Source: Aliiruegeria haliotis (GTDB taxonomy: Bacteria; Pseudomonadota; Alphaproteobacteria; Rhodobacterales; Rhodobacteraceae). Taken from it: a stretch of DNA of 64,000 bases. The translations under genes and the position numbers were made by a program. Location of the stretch: positions 1-64,000 of the forward strand of contig NZ_PVTD01000004.1 in assembly GCF_003003255.1 (NCBI RefSeq), given 5' to 3'. Below, one piece after another: positions 49,044 through 58,229 of this stretch. Position 1 is the first letter of the stretch; the number at the start of each line of letters is the position of its first letter. Below the pieces are notes generated by a model. It saw nothing but the letters and a program-made list of their open reading frames with translations. It was not told where the DNA came from and searched no databases.

Positions 49044-49604
49044 ATGGGACGACAGGCATTCCAACGCCAATTCAAGGCGTTTCCCTCATGGATTCCGGCT
49101 TTTCCGGCTTGGATGGCGGCCATCGTGCTGTGTCTCGCCAGCCTGATCGCAGGTGATTCTGCGGCGCAGCAAGTCGATCGGGGACCGGTCACGAACCTGC
49201 CGCTTCCACGCTATGTCTCGCTCAAGGCAGCCGAGGGCAATGCCCGCCGGGGGCCGTCCCTCAGCCACAGGATCGACTGGATCTACAAGCGCCGTTCGTT
49301 GCCACTACAAGTGACTGCGGAATTCGGCCACTGGCGCCGGGTACGTGACCGCGACGGCGCCGGCGGCTGGGTCCATTACTCGCTTCTGTCCGGCGTGCGC
49401 ACCGTTCTCATCGAGAAGGACATGGCGCAGCTTCGCAGCAAGCCATCCGAGGATGCGCCGGTTGTTGCGCAGGCGGAGGCCGGCGTGGTTGCCCGCCTTG
49501 GTGAATGTACCCAAAGCTGGTGCCGCGTGACGGCCGGTGGTGAACGCGGCTGGATCCCGAAGGCATCGATCTGGGGCGTGGACCCGGGCGAGGTCCGGGA
49601 ATAG
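49044..49604 (+). CDS. Exported bacterial SH3-domain protein
   Basis: 186 residues from MGRQAFQRQF. A hydrophobic signal or anchor (about 15-42, WMAAIVLCLASLIAGDSAAQ) precedes two SH3b-like repeats: LPRYVSLKAAEGNARRGPSL with RDGAGGWVHYSLL, and MAQLRSKPSEDAPVVAQAEA with GGERGWIPKASIWGVDPGE. Such domains bind cell-wall peptides. The upstream frame is open but overlaps the dehydrogenase gene on the other strand and is not coding. Confidence 0.82.
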   Translation: MGRQAFQRQFKAFPSWIPAFPAWMAAIVLCLASLIAGDSAAQQVDRGPVTNLPLPRYVSLKAAEGNARRGPSLSHRIDWIYKRRSLPLQVTAEFGHWRRVRDRDGAGGWVHYSLLSGVRTVLIEKDMAQLRSKPSEDAPVVAQAEAGVVARLGECTQSWCRVTAGGERGWIPKASIWGVDPGEVRE

Positions 49605-49608
49605 GTCG

Positions 49609-50091
49609 CTAGCCCTCCGTCCCGACGGTTTCCGGAACGTCCGAGGACCGGTCCCCCATCAGATAGCGCGGCCCTGTACCGCGTTGGGCGGCCTTGTCCT
49701 CTGCGTTGTAAAGCGCGCAGCTCTCCAGCGAGAGACATCCACAACCGATACACCCGTCCAGATTGTCCCGCATCGCCTCCAGCGCGGCGATCTGCCGGTC
49801 GAGATCCGCGCGGATCGTTCCGGCGATCCCGGCCCAGTCTTCGCGCGTCGGGGTCCGGCTTTCGGGCAGCCTCGCGAGTTCGGCGCGGATTCGCTCCAGC
49901 GAAAACCCGAACTGCTGCGCGATCTGGATGAAGGAAAGGCGCCGGATCTCCGATCGCGCAAACCGCCGGTGCCCGCCAGCGTTGCGTTCCGCCCGGATCA
50001 GGCCTTGCACCTCGTAGTAGCGGATTGCCGAAACGGCGATCCCGGTACGGGCGGATAGTTGTCCAATGGTGAGTTCGCGGCCAAGCGGCAT
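49609..50091 (-). CDS. soxR: Redox-sensing transcriptional activator SoxR
   Basis: 160 residues. MerR-type winged helix (LTIGQLSARTGIAVSAIRYY, AGGHRRFARSEIRRLSFIQI), a dimerisation helix, then the [2Fe-2S] cluster Cys114-x2-Cys117-x-Cys119-x5-Cys125 in CIGCGCLSLESCALY, diagnostic for SoxR. It activates genes when the cluster is oxidised by redox-cycling compounds. It is divergent from a VOC gene, a plausible target. It is convergent with the SH3 gene, 4 bp apart. Confidence 0.95.
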   Translation of the reverse strand: MPLGRELTIGQLSARTGIAVSAIRYYEVQGLIRAERNAGGHRRFARSEIRRLSFIQIAQQFGFSLERIRAELARLPESRTPTREDWAGIAGTIRADLDRQIAALEAMRDNLDGCIGCGCLSLESCALYNAEDKAAQRGTGPRYLMGDRSSDVPETVGTEG

Positions 50092-50110
50092 GGGGAGGCT
50101 CCCGAGAAAT

Positions 50111-50130
50111 GTCTTGATCTGAAGTGAGGT
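50111..50130. promoter_or_regulatory. Candidate SoxR box
   Basis: GTCTTGATCTGAAGTGAGGT lies in the 78-bp gap between soxR and the VOC gene. Against the recalled consensus ACCTCAAGTTAACTTGAGGT it matches 12 of 20 positions, with a good right half (TGAGGT) and a poor left half. Location is as expected; sequence support is moderate. Confidence 0.4.
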
Positions 50131-50169
50131 TTAGAAATTATCACCGGTCGCGTAAAGGGAATCACACAG

Positions 50170-50568
50170 ATGGAGGGCCACATGGGCACCGCTACACTGG
50201 AACACGCGAATATCACCGTCTCCGATCCGAAGGCCACGGCGGCGGAACTGATCGACCTCTTCGACTGGCACATCCGCTGGGAGGGCGAAGCCATCAGCGG
50301 CGGCTACACGGTCCATGTCGGCAACGACACTACCTACCTCGCCGTCTATGCCCCTCCGGGTGACAAACACCGCCCCGAGGGCAGCAGCTACGCGACCCTC
50401 GGCGGGCTGAACCACATCGGCGTAGTGGTCGAGAACATCGAGACTGCCGAGGCGCGCGTGAAGGCCGCCGGCTACACCCCACACAACCATGCCGACTACG
50501 AGCCCGGGCGCCGATTCTACTTCGACACCTCCGACGGGATCGAGATCGAGGTGGTGAGCTACTCCTGA
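50170..50568 (+). CDS. VOC-family (glyoxalase/bleomycin-resistance-like) protein
   Basis: 132 residues. AAGGGA lies 9 nt before the ATG at 50170; the ATG at 50182 with GGAGGG is the alternative. The paired beta-alpha-beta modules are TATLEHANITVSDPKATAAE with GGYTVHVGNDTTYLAVYAP, and GGLNHIGVVVENIETAEARV with RRFYFDTSDGIEIEVVSYS. His13/17 (depending on start), His in LNHIGVV and Glu near the end could form a metal site. Divergent from soxR, so it may be part of a redox or electrophile response. Confidence 0.82.
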   Translation: MEGHMGTATLEHANITVSDPKATAAELIDLFDWHIRWEGEAISGGYTVHVGNDTTYLAVYAPPGDKHRPEGSSYATLGGLNHIGVVVENIETAEARVKAAGYTPHNHADYEPGRRFYFDTSDGIEIEVVSYS

Positions 50569-51082
50569 CCTGCCCCGCAAAACGATGCGCATTTCGGCGG
50601 ATTGAGTATCGCGGCAATGGCCTGCCGGGCCGCAAAGCCCGGCTGGGTTGGGGGGGGAACGTCGAGTTCAACCCGGCTCCGGGTGTCGCCATGCCCAGAC
50701 AGTGACAGGTGTACACCGCATGGCATCCACCCCTTCAGCAGCCGGTTCGCCACCGATTTCATCCGCGCTATGCGGCTGATCAGGCGGCAGGCAGGGCGCG
50801 TGCGATACCGCAACAATCGCTGCGTGACAACGCTGGCGGCGAGCAAACGGGAAGCTGATGGCCCTAAGCAGTGGCAGGCAGCTGGACGCGCCAGCCCGTG
50901 ATCCGGTCCGAATGGCACATGTCACTCGCAATGTGCGGCCGGAGTTGGAGCGCGGGACTGACGCGACGAGCACGCCACGCTGAGCCGCCGTTCCGGGGCT
51001 TCCGCCTCCGGACCGTGCAAGGTAAAGGAGGCGCGTTGTTCAATCAGCCTCGCCCGCGTCAACCGTCCAGGAGTGCTTCCGG
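50569..51082. other. 514-bp region without a recognised gene
   Basis: It lies between the VOC and CDF genes. Open frames on both strands reach 100-120 codons but are Arg/Pro/Cys-rich with no domain. It may be a decayed gene; the CDF promoter and SD lie at its right end. Confidence 0.4.
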
Positions 51083-51994
51083 ATGCCTGCCCACCACACC
51101 CGAATGAACATCATCGCCGCTGTGGCCTCCTGTTCGGTGGCGCTGGTGCTGGTGCTGCTAAAGCTCTGGGCGTTCGGCCAGACCGGGGCGCTCTCGATCG
51201 CAGCCTCTTTGGCCGACAGCGGGATGGATCTGGTGGTGTCTCTTGCGGCATTTGCCGCGATCTTCTACGCGGCGCGGCCTCCCGACAAGGATCACACCTT
51301 TGGTCACAACAAGGCCGAAGATCTCGCGGCGCTCGGACAGTCCCTTTTCATCCTCGCGGCGGCTGGTGTCATTGCCTGGGGATCGGTTCATCGCCTGATC
51401 TCGCCCGAACCGCATGCGTTGGCGGCAGAAGGGCTCGGGATGGCGGTAATGCTGGTCTCAATCGTGCTCACGCTCGGGCTGGTGCTGTTTCAACGCCGGG
51501 TGGCGCGTCTGACCGGCAACCGCGTCGTGGCCGCCGACGCATTGCACTACATCGGCGACCTGCTACCCAACATCGGCGCCGTCGTCTCGCTGTGGGTGTC
51601 CTCGCGCTACGGGATCGGCTCCATCGACTCCATTGTCGCCCTTGCCGCAGCGCTTTTCATGGCAAACGGTGCCTTGAGGATCGGCAAAGGCGCGTGGAAT
51701 GCACTGATGGACAAGGAAGCCGCGCCGGAGGTCGTCGCCGAGATCGAGATGCTCGCGGGAAGCTGGCCCGGGATCGAGAGCTACCACGATCTGCGCACAC
51801 GTTCCTCCGGCTCACGGGTCTTCGTCAATCTGCATGTCGAGATCGACGGGCGGCTCACCCTGACCGAGGCACATGATATCGGCGCGGGACTGCGCCATGC
51901 AATTCTGCGGAAATACCCGCAAGCCGACGTCATCATCCACAAGGATCCGATCCGCCACCCTGCGAAGGAAGCAGCGGATCACGATGTGGCCTAG
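51083..51994 (+). CDS. Cation diffusion facilitator family transporter (FieF-like)
   Basis: 303 residues, AGGAG 9 nt upstream. Six membrane helices. The transport-site residues match FieF/YiiP: Asp45 and Asp49 in SLADSGMDLV, His155 and Asp159 in ADALHYIGDL; HTFGHNKAEDLAALGQS follows helix 2. The C-terminal cytoplasmic domain (about 210-290) has SSGSRVFVNLHVEIDGRLTL and His residues for zinc-mediated dimerisation. It exports Zn2+, Fe2+ or similar in exchange for protons. It overlaps the convergent M3 peptidase gene by 4 bp. Confidence 0.9.
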   Translation: MPAHHTRMNIIAAVASCSVALVLVLLKLWAFGQTGALSIAASLADSGMDLVVSLAAFAAIFYAARPPDKDHTFGHNKAEDLAALGQSLFILAAAGVIAWGSVHRLISPEPHALAAEGLGMAVMLVSIVLTLGLVLFQRRVARLTGNRVVAADALHYIGDLLPNIGAVVSLWVSSRYGIGSIDSIVALAAALFMANGALRIGKGAWNALMDKEAAPEVVAEIEMLAGSWPGIESYHDLRTRSSGSRVFVNLHVEIDGRLTLTEAHDIGAGLRHAILRKYPQADVIIHKDPIRHPAKEAADHDVA

Positions 51995-54018
51995 GCCGCC
52001 GTGTCCAACCCCCGCCCCTTGAGCAGCGCCTCTATCCCGGGCAGCCGGCCGCGAAAGGCCGTGTAGAGGACATCGGGCTCTTTCGAGCCGCCAGTCGACA
52101 GGATATGCGCCTCAAGGGCCTTCGCCGTATCGGGATCGAAGGGATCACCGACCTCCTCGAAGGCGGCGAACGCGTCCGCGTCCATGACCTCCGACCACAT
52201 GTAGCTGTAGTATCCCGCGGCATAGCCGCCGCCATGGAACACGTGGGCGAAATGCGGCGTGGCATGACGCATGCGGATGGCCTGCGGCATCCCGATGCTT
52301 TCCAGCACCTCGGCCTGTTTTTGCACCGGGTCGGCAGGCGGTGGACCGTCATGGAACTCGAGGTCGACCATGGCCGAGGCGATGAACTCCACCGTCTGGA
52401 AGCCCATGTCGAAATTCGCCGCTGCCAGTACGCGCTTCAGCATCGCCTCCGGCATTGGCTCGCCGGTTTCGGCGTGCGTCGCGAACTGCTGCAAAACCTC
52501 GGGCACTTCCAGCCAATGCTCGTAAAGCTGGCTCGGCAGTTCCACGAAGTCGCGTGGGACCGAGGTGCCCGAAATGCTCTCGTAGGTCACGTCGCTCAAC
52601 ATCTGATGCAATGCATGGCCAAACTCATGGAAGAGCGTCCGCGCATCATCGTAGGACAGCAATGCGGGCGAGCCCTCGGCTGGCTTGGCGAAGTTGCACA
52701 CGTTGATGACATGGGGGCGAATGTCACCCGCGAGCTTCTGCTGGCTGCGCAGCGCGGAACACCAAGCCCCCGACCGCTTACCGGAGCGGGCAAAATAGTC
52801 GGCGATGAAAACGGCCACATGTTCGCCATCCCGCGTGACATCCCATGCCCGGGCATCGGGGCTGTGCAACGTCGCATCGACCGGCGCGAACTCGAGCCCG
52901 AAAAGGCGACTGGCACAGTCGAAAGCCGCCTCCACCATGCGGTCGAGTTGCAGGTAGGGCTTCAGCTCGGCCTCGTCGAGGTCATGCTCGGCCTTGCGGC
53001 GCTTCTCCGCATAGTAGCGCCAGTCCCACGGTTGCAACGGCAGATCGCCACCGTCGGCCACGAGCATCCGCTCCAGAACCTCCGCGTCCGCATCGGCGCG
53101 GGCCTTTGCCGGGGTCCAGACATCCATCAAAAGCTTGCGGACGTTCTCCGGCGTCCCGGCCATCTCGGTCTCCACCTTGTAGGCGGCGAAAGTGTCATAG
53201 CCGAGCAGTTGCGCCCGTTCATGGCGGAGCGACAGCATCTCCGCGACCATGGCACGGTTGTCGGTTTCGCCGCCATTGGCCCCACGGGAGGTCCATGCCT
53301 CGTAGGCCACCTTGCGCAAATCGCGGCGCGGGGAGAATTGCAGGAACGGCACCACCAGCGAACGCGACAAGGTTACCACGGGACCGCCCACCCCCTTCTC
53401 GGCACCGGCGGCACGCGCGGCATCGACCACGAAGCCCGGCAGCCCTTCGAGATCACCTTCGGACAGTTCCATGAACCAGTCCCGCTCATCGGCCAGCAGG
53501 TTCTGCCCGAATGCCGTCCCGAGTTCCGCAAGCCGCGTGTTGATCTCCCGCAAACGGGTCCGACCGGCATCGTCGAGGGCCGCCCCGGCTCGGCGGAACC
53601 CTCGGTGCGTCAGCTCCAGCACCCGCGCCTGCTCCGTGTTCAGTCCGAGATCCTCGCGCTGCTGCCAAAGGCTGTCGATCCGGGCGAAGAGCGCCTCGTT
53701 CAGGTAGACGTCCGAGGAATAGGCCGCCAGTCGCGGGGAAAAGTCCCGCTGCAGCGCCTCCCGTTCCGGGTTGGAATCCACACTGGCCAGGGTGAAGAAC
53801 ACCGACAACACGTCGGAGAGCTGTTTGCCCGCGAGTTCCAGCGCCTCGATCGTGTTGGCGAAATCGGGCGGCTCGGGACACTCGGCGATCGCCTCGACCT
53901 CCGCTTTGGCGGCCTCGATCGCCAAGTCGAAAGCCGGAGCAAAATCGGCGTCCGTGATGGCCGCAAAATCGGGAAGATCGAAAGGCGTGGTGCGCTCTGC
54001 AAGCAACGGGTTGGTCAT
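51991..54018 (-). CDS. M3-family zinc oligopeptidase (Dcp/PrlC-like)
   Basis: 675 residues, normal for the family. The zinc motif is His464-Glu-x2-His468 in TLFHEFGHALHQMLSDV, with the third ligand expected in ESISGTSVPRDFVELPSQLY. The C-terminal signature RMRHATPHFAHVFHGGGYAA and GYYSYMWSEVMDADAFAAFE is typical. It degrades short peptides in the cytoplasm; no signal peptide. GGAG lies 8 nt before the ATG. Confidence 0.94.
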   Translation of the reverse strand: MTNPLLAERTTPFDLPDFAAITDADFAPAFDLAIEAAKAEVEAIAECPEPPDFANTIEALELAGKQLSDVLSVFFTLASVDSNPEREALQRDFSPRLAAYSSDVYLNEALFARIDSLWQQREDLGLNTEQARVLELTHRGFRRAGAALDDAGRTRLREINTRLAELGTAFGQNLLADERDWFMELSEGDLEGLPGFVVDAARAAGAEKGVGGPVVTLSRSLVVPFLQFSPRRDLRKVAYEAWTSRGANGGETDNRAMVAEMLSLRHERAQLLGYDTFAAYKVETEMAGTPENVRKLLMDVWTPAKARADADAEVLERMLVADGGDLPLQPWDWRYYAEKRRKAEHDLDEAELKPYLQLDRMVEAAFDCASRLFGLEFAPVDATLHSPDARAWDVTRDGEHVAVFIADYFARSGKRSGAWCSALRSQQKLAGDIRPHVINVCNFAKPAEGSPALLSYDDARTLFHEFGHALHQMLSDVTYESISGTSVPRDFVELPSQLYEHWLEVPEVLQQFATHAETGEPMPEAMLKRVLAAANFDMGFQTVEFIASAMVDLEFHDGPPPADPVQKQAEVLESIGMPQAIRMRHATPHFAHVFHGGGYAAGYYSYMWSEVMDADAFAAFEEVGDPFDPDTAKALEAHILSTGGSKEPDVLYTAFRGRLPGIEALLKGRGLDTAA

Positions 54019-54080
54019 GGCGGGGCTCCGTCAAAGAGGTTTGATCGGAACCTAGGGTGCCCCGCCAGCGGTTGCCAGTG

Positions 54081-54512
54081 CTACTCGACGGTGATGGTGA
54101 TCACGTCCGAGACAACGGGCGGGTCGTGCGGCACATGGTTCAGATCGCCCAGCACCAGTTGCAGCGTGTGCGATCCGGGTGCCAGCTCCAGCGTGACTTC
54201 GGTTTGCCCCTTGCCGAAATGGATGTGGTTGTCATCGGCGGGAAGGTTGGTCGTCAGCTCGTCGGCACCGTCTTCGCCTTCGCCCAGCTGCGGACGGTCG
54301 ATCAGGATGTGATGGTGCCCCGAGTTTTCCATCTCTGTGCCGGCCGGAGCAACCTCCATTCCCTCCAGTCCGAACTGGATCGTGACGGGCGACGCCACCG
54401 TTGCGCCGTCCTCGAGGTTGGCGAAATACACTCTCGCCCCTTCGGGCGACGCTGTGTCCTGTGCAAACACCGGCGCTGCGGCAAGAACGGCGGCAAGAAA
54501 AAAGGCTCTCAT
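54081..54512 (-). CDS. DUF4399 exported protein
   Basis: 143 residues from MRAFFLAAVL, with GGAGG 7 nt upstream. The signal peptide ends near APVFAQ. The rest is a compact beta domain: GARVYFANLEDGATVASPVT, FGLEGMEVAPAGTEMENSGH, HHILIDRP, DDNHIHFGKGQTEVTLELAP and SHTLQLVLGDLNHVPHDPPV, the DUF4399 family. The clustered histidines (SGHHH, NHIHFG, NHVPHD) suggest metal binding. Periplasmic; function unknown. Confidence 0.85.
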   Translation of the reverse strand: MRAFFLAAVLAAAPVFAQDTASPEGARVYFANLEDGATVASPVTIQFGLEGMEVAPAGTEMENSGHHHILIDRPQLGEGEDGADELTTNLPADDNHIHFGKGQTEVTLELAPGSHTLQLVLGDLNHVPHDPPVVSDVITITVE

Positions 54513-54950
54513 GGAATATCCTCCACTGCATTCAGTGATCTGTTCGCAGAACAAGGATAGCGCATTCCTCAAGCGTTACCAAAAAACGCAGTCCAGCCCC
54601 TGCCATGAAGCCGCCGACCGGAGCCGAGCATGCAGCGCCGGAGAAGCCTCTCCCTTGCGGGGCGCTATCCACCCGTGGTGTCCGACCACGTCGCCCCCGG
54701 TCGCACGGATGGCTTGGCTCCAGGGCGGTGTCAGGTGGTTCAGGTTCCGGAGATAGTGGAGTTGCAATCCTCCCGCTTTGCTTGGCCGGCGCAGGCAGGG
54801 CCGAGATGCGCCTTGCGCACGTTGAAGCGCATGCTGCCAAGACACGAGCCCTCACGTGTTGCGCGGACGGACTCCACGCGTTCCATCGTATCTAACGATA
54901 TCACGGGGTGACGCGGCTTTTCTCCGGCGCGATGGACGCCAAACAGGCGC
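54513..54950. other. 438-bp region without a recognised gene
   Basis: It lies between the DUF4399 and ABC permease genes. A minus-strand frame (54576-54845) looks slightly protein-like but matches nothing known to me and lacks a start signal. No RNA gene visible. Confidence 0.4.
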
Positions 54951-55826
54951 TCAACCCGGCTTGCGGCTCATGTGCCGTTCGAACCGCCGCAGCGCGAGCG
55001 ACAGGGTCACGGTCATCAGGAGATAGAGATAGGCGACCACGTTGTAGGTTTCGAAATAGCGGAAGTTGCCAGCGGCGGTGATCTTGCCAAGCTGCGTGAT
55101 GTCCATCACGCCGAGGACCGAGACAAGGGAGGAATCCTTGATCATCGCGATGAAGTCATTGCCAAGCGGTGGCAGGATCGTCCGGATTGCTTGCGGAAAC
55201 ACGATGAAGCGGAACCGCTGCCAGTTGTTGAGGCCCAGCGCCTTCGCGGCCTCGACCTGCCCCTCGTCCACGGATTGCAGGCCGGCGCGGAAGACCTCTG
55301 CGATGAAGGCCGAGTAGCCAATAGTCAGCGCGAGGATGGCGCGCCAGATCAGGGGGAAATCGCGGGTCCGGATCGTCTCCATCCCCAGCCCATCAAGCCC
55401 CCAGTTCACCGCCGCCACCAGTCCCGGCGCAATGACGAAAGCCACGTACAGCAGCAGCACGATGATCGGCAGACCGCGCACGATCTCGATATAGAACCGC
55501 GTTCCTTCCCGCAGTAGCCGGTAGCGCGAGAGGCTGCCCACGGCCAGCCCAAGTCCGATCATACAGGCAGAGGAGAACCCGACAGCCGTGACAAAGAGGG
55601 TGATCCAGACACCGCGGCTCAAAGTCACCAGCACCTGGGTGTAGAGATCGTCGGTCACAATCCTCCACAAGAAGAACGCCGCCAACCCTGCTGCCGCAAC
55701 CAGCCACCAGGGGAATTCACTGTCCTTCGGAGCCTTGCCCAAGTCCTGCCTCGCAAGGGCGGTCCCGCAAGGGGGCCGGCCCGTCTTCGTTCGGTGTGTC
55801 GTCCCGCCGATTGTCACGCACGACAT
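54951..55826 (-). CDS. Amino acid ABC transporter permease (His/Glu/Gln type)
   Basis: 291 residues. GGAGG is 7 nt before the ATG at 55826; the ATG at 55832 is too close to it. The polar N-terminus (about 1-35) is unusual. Five or so membrane helices follow: WWLVAAAGLAAFFLWRIV, GVWITLFVTAVGFSSACMIG, and the HisM/GlnP core FYIEIVRGLPIIVLLLYVAF. The ATPase-contacting EAA loop is QVEAAKALGLNNWQRFRFIV then FPQAIRTILPPLGNDFIAMI. It pairs with the downstream-named but upstream-lying binding protein (55876-56667). The ATPase gene is not in this locus. Confidence 0.9.
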   Translation of the reverse strand: MSCVTIGGTTHRTKTGRPPCGTALARQDLGKAPKDSEFPWWLVAAAGLAAFFLWRIVTDDLYTQVLVTLSRGVWITLFVTAVGFSSACMIGLGLAVGSLSRYRLLREGTRFYIEIVRGLPIIVLLLYVAFVIAPGLVAAVNWGLDGLGMETIRTRDFPLIWRAILALTIGYSAFIAEVFRAGLQSVDEGQVEAAKALGLNNWQRFRFIVFPQAIRTILPPLGNDFIAMIKDSSLVSVLGVMDITQLGKITAAGNFRYFETYNVVAYLYLLMTVTLSLALRRFERHMSRKPG

Positions 55827-55875
55827 GCGCATTCCTCCGCCGGGACAGAGCCAATTCAGCAGTGCAGACCGCCCA

Positions 55876-56667
55876 TCAGCCGCCCAGCTTGTAGTCGAGG
55901 AACCACTTCTTGTTCAACGCGTCCAATGTGCCGTCTTCCTTAAGCGCCCCGATTGCGGCGTTGAAGGGCTCCACAAGCTCGGATCCCTTGGGGAAGATGA
56001 AGCCGAAATCCTCTGTGCCCAGCGGCTCACCGATGATCTTCAGCCCGCCGTCGGATGCGGAGACATATCCCTGTGCGGCCGTGCTGTCCGAAAGTGCCAT
56101 GTCCACGTCGCCCACGCGCAATGCCTGGATCGCGGCGCCGAAGGTCTCGAACAACTTCATACGCGGGTTCTGCTCGTCGCCATCCAGAACCTCGTAGATG
56201 CCAACGTAGAACGGAGTCGTCCCGGGTTGCGCACCGATCAGAAGATCCTCGTCGGCGGCAAACGCCTTGTGATCGGCGAACCGCTCCTCATCGCCACGCA
56301 CGAGGATCATCATCTCCGAGCGCAGATAGGGATCGGAGAAATCGACCTTTTCCGCGCGATCCTCGCGGATGGTGATCCCTGTCATGCCCATGTCGTATTG
56401 TCCCTCGGACACCGAGGCGATCATCGCGTCCCAGCTGGTGTTCTCATAGACGACGGAGATGTTGATCCGCTTCGCGATCTCCTCCATCGCGTCATATTCC
56501 CAGCCGATCGCATCGCCCGTCTTGGGATCGACAAACTGGAGCGGCGGGTAGGCGTTCTCGGTGACGATCACGACCTCCTTGCCGCCAAGATCCGGCATCT
56601 CGGCCAGGGCCGGTACGGCGACAAGCAGCGCGGCGGCTGCAAGCGCAAGCGACGTGGGATTTTTCAT
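55876..56667 (-). CDS. Amino acid ABC transporter substrate-binding protein
   Basis: 263 residues. A signal peptide ([20 protein letters not shown]) precedes a family 3 solute-binding domain: [59 protein letters not shown] and [16 protein letters not shown]. The ligand-binding Arg lies in [10 protein letters not shown]. It binds polar amino acids in the periplasm for the permease 50 bp downstream. It ends [12 protein letters not shown]. Confidence 0.92.
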   Translation of the reverse strand: MKNPTSLALAAAALLVAVPALAEMPDLGGKEVVIVTENAYPPLQFVDPKTGDAIGWEYDAMEEIAKRINISVVYENTSWDAMIASVSEGQYDMGMTGITIREDRAEKVDFSDPYLRSEMMILVRGDEERFADHKAFAADEDLLIGAQPGTTPFYVGIYEVLDGDEQNPRMKLFETFGAAIQALRVGDVDMALSDSTAAQGYVSASDGGLKIIGEPLGTEDFGFIFPKGSELVEPFNAAIGALKEDGTLDALNKKWFLDYKLGG

Positions 56668-56724
56668 CGGGACTCTCCACTGTTGTTTGGCCGAAGTATG
56701 ACCGGCAACGGCGCAGTGTCCAGA

Positions 56725-57762
56725 TCACCCGTGGCAGACCGGGCAATCCTCCCGGGACTTCAGGGCAATCTGCCGCGTCTCCGCATAGAGCGCATCATAC
56801 AGAAGCATCCGCCCGCGCAGCGGCTCGCCGGCCCCCGCGATCAGTTTGACCGCCTCGGCCGCCATCATCGTTCCAACGACTCCCGGAAGTGGACCGAACA
56901 CCCCGGCTGCCGCGCAGCTGGGGGCGAGTTCCGGCGCCGGCGCCACGGGGAAGACACACTCATAGCAAGGCGCACCGTTCTTGGGATCGAACACGGAGAT
57001 CTGCCCCTCCCACTGGCTCAATGCGCCGGACACCAGGGGAATTCCCGCCGCCACGGCGGAGCGGTTCGCGAGGTAGCGCGTGTCAAAGTTGTCCGTCCCG
57101 TCGAGCACCAGGTCATATTCGGCAAACAGCTCCACCGCGATTTCTTCGGTAAGCCGCCGATGGTACGGAAGGACGGTGATGAACGGGTTCAGTGCCTCCA
57201 TCGTGGCCTTGGCCGAGAATACCTTGGAGGCGCCGATGCTCTCGTCACGATGGATCACCTGCCGTTGCAGGTTGGCATTGTCGACCTCGTCATCGTCGAT
57301 GACCCCGATGGTGCCAACGCCCGCCGCCGCGAGGTACAACAGCGCTGGAGAGCCAAGCCCGCCCGCGCCGATCACCAGAACTTTCGCGTCCTTGAGTTTT
57401 TTCTGCCCCGGCCCGCCAAGCTCGCGTAGTACGATGTGCCGGGCATAGCGTTCCAACTCCGCATCGCGGAATGCACCCGGTGCCGCGTCTGTTTCGGCCT
57501 CGGCCGGCTGTGCGCGGGTCTTCAGCCATCGAATACCGCGCGCATAGACCATCCCGAGCAGCGCCGCCGCGCCAAGCAACAGCCACAACGCCGGCGATTC
57601 TCCGGTCGCCATCCGCAAGGGATGTCCATCGGGCAGAACAAGGTGCTCCAACAACACGCCGACATAAAGGATGCCGATCATGGTCCAGCGCATCCGCTTC
57701 GGCGCGTTCATCAGTACGCCAGCGCCCCAGATCACCCCGGCTAGAAGCAGGACCAACAGCAT
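56725..57762 (-). CDS. moeB: Molybdopterin-synthase adenylyltransferase MoeB/ThiF-like, with membrane N-terminus
   Basis: 345 residues. Unusual N-terminal about 80 residues with three hydrophobic segments ([51 protein letters not shown]). The E1-like domain then starts RYARHIVLRELGGPGQKKLK with nucleotide loop VIGAGGLGSPALLYLAAAGV, the activating LDGTDNFDTRYLAN, and zinc cysteines in CYEC and CPVC near the end. It adenylates MoaD or ThiS for sulfur transfer. It overlaps the dut stop by 1 bp. Confidence 0.88.
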   Translation of the reverse strand: MLLVLLLAGVIWGAGVLMNAPKRMRWTMIGILYVGVLLEHLVLPDGHPLRMATGESPALWLLLGAAALLGMVYARGIRWLKTRAQPAEAETDAAPGAFRDAELERYARHIVLRELGGPGQKKLKDAKVLVIGAGGLGSPALLYLAAAGVGTIGVIDDDEVDNANLQRQVIHRDESIGASKVFSAKATMEALNPFITVLPYHRRLTEEIAVELFAEYDLVLDGTDNFDTRYLANRSAVAAGIPLVSGALSQWEGQISVFDPKNGAPCYECVFPVAPAPELAPSCAAAGVFGPLPGVVGTMMAAEAVKLIAGAGEPLRGRMLLYDALYAETRQIALKSREDCPVCHG

Positions 57763-58229
57763 CAGCCACGCCCCGTGGAACCAAAGCCCCCGGTTCCACG
57801 CGTCGTGGCGCCCAACCCTTCGGTCAGTTCGAAGCGCGCCTGGACGACGGGGGCGACTATCGCCTGCGCAATGCGCTCACCATGGGCGATGGTGAAGGGC
57901 ACATTGCCGAGGTTGATCAACAAGACGCCCAGGGGGCCGCGGTAGTCGGCATCAATCGTACCCGGCGTGTTGGGCAGGCTGATCCCGTGCTTGAGAGCCA
58001 GGCCGGAGCGAGGGCGGATCTGCATCTCGTATCCCCCCGGGATCTCGACCCGCAGCCCCGTTGGAACGATCCGGCGCGCCATGGGCTCCAGTGTAAACCC
58101 ATCAGCGCGATCCTCCGGTGCCAGGTTGGCCCGCAGATCTGCCCCCGCCGCGCCTGCCGTCTCGTACCGTGGCAGCGCGACCTCCGCGTCGGCCCACTCT
58201 TCCCGGATCACCTTGACCGAAACTCTCAT
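57762..58229 (-). CDS. dut: dUTP diphosphatase (dUTPase)
   Basis: 155 residues. The five trimeric-dUTPase motifs are present in order: [59 protein letters not shown], and the Gly-rich C-terminal arm [12 protein letters not shown]. It hydrolyses dUTP to dUMP and PPi. Translationally coupled to coaBC (4 bp overlap) and moeB (1 bp overlap), so one operon. Confidence 0.97.
   Translation of the reverse strand: MRVSVKVIREEWADAEVALPRYETAGAAGADLRANLAPEDRADGFTLEPMARRIVPTGLRVEIPGGYEMQIRPRSGLALKHGISLPNTPGTIDADYRGPLGVLLINLGNVPFTIAHGERIAQAIVAPVVQARFELTEGLGATTRGTGGFGSTGRG

Noticed and set aside
52105-54312. 735-codon open frame on the plus strand
   Set aside because: It is the antisense shadow of the M3 peptidase gene; His/Arg/Gly-rich composition and no domain, while the minus-strand protein has a complete active site.
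55735-57429. 564-codon open frame on the plus strand
   Set aside because: It spans three unrelated minus-strand genes (ABC permease end, binding protein, MoeB-like), so it can only be a compositional artefact of high GC.
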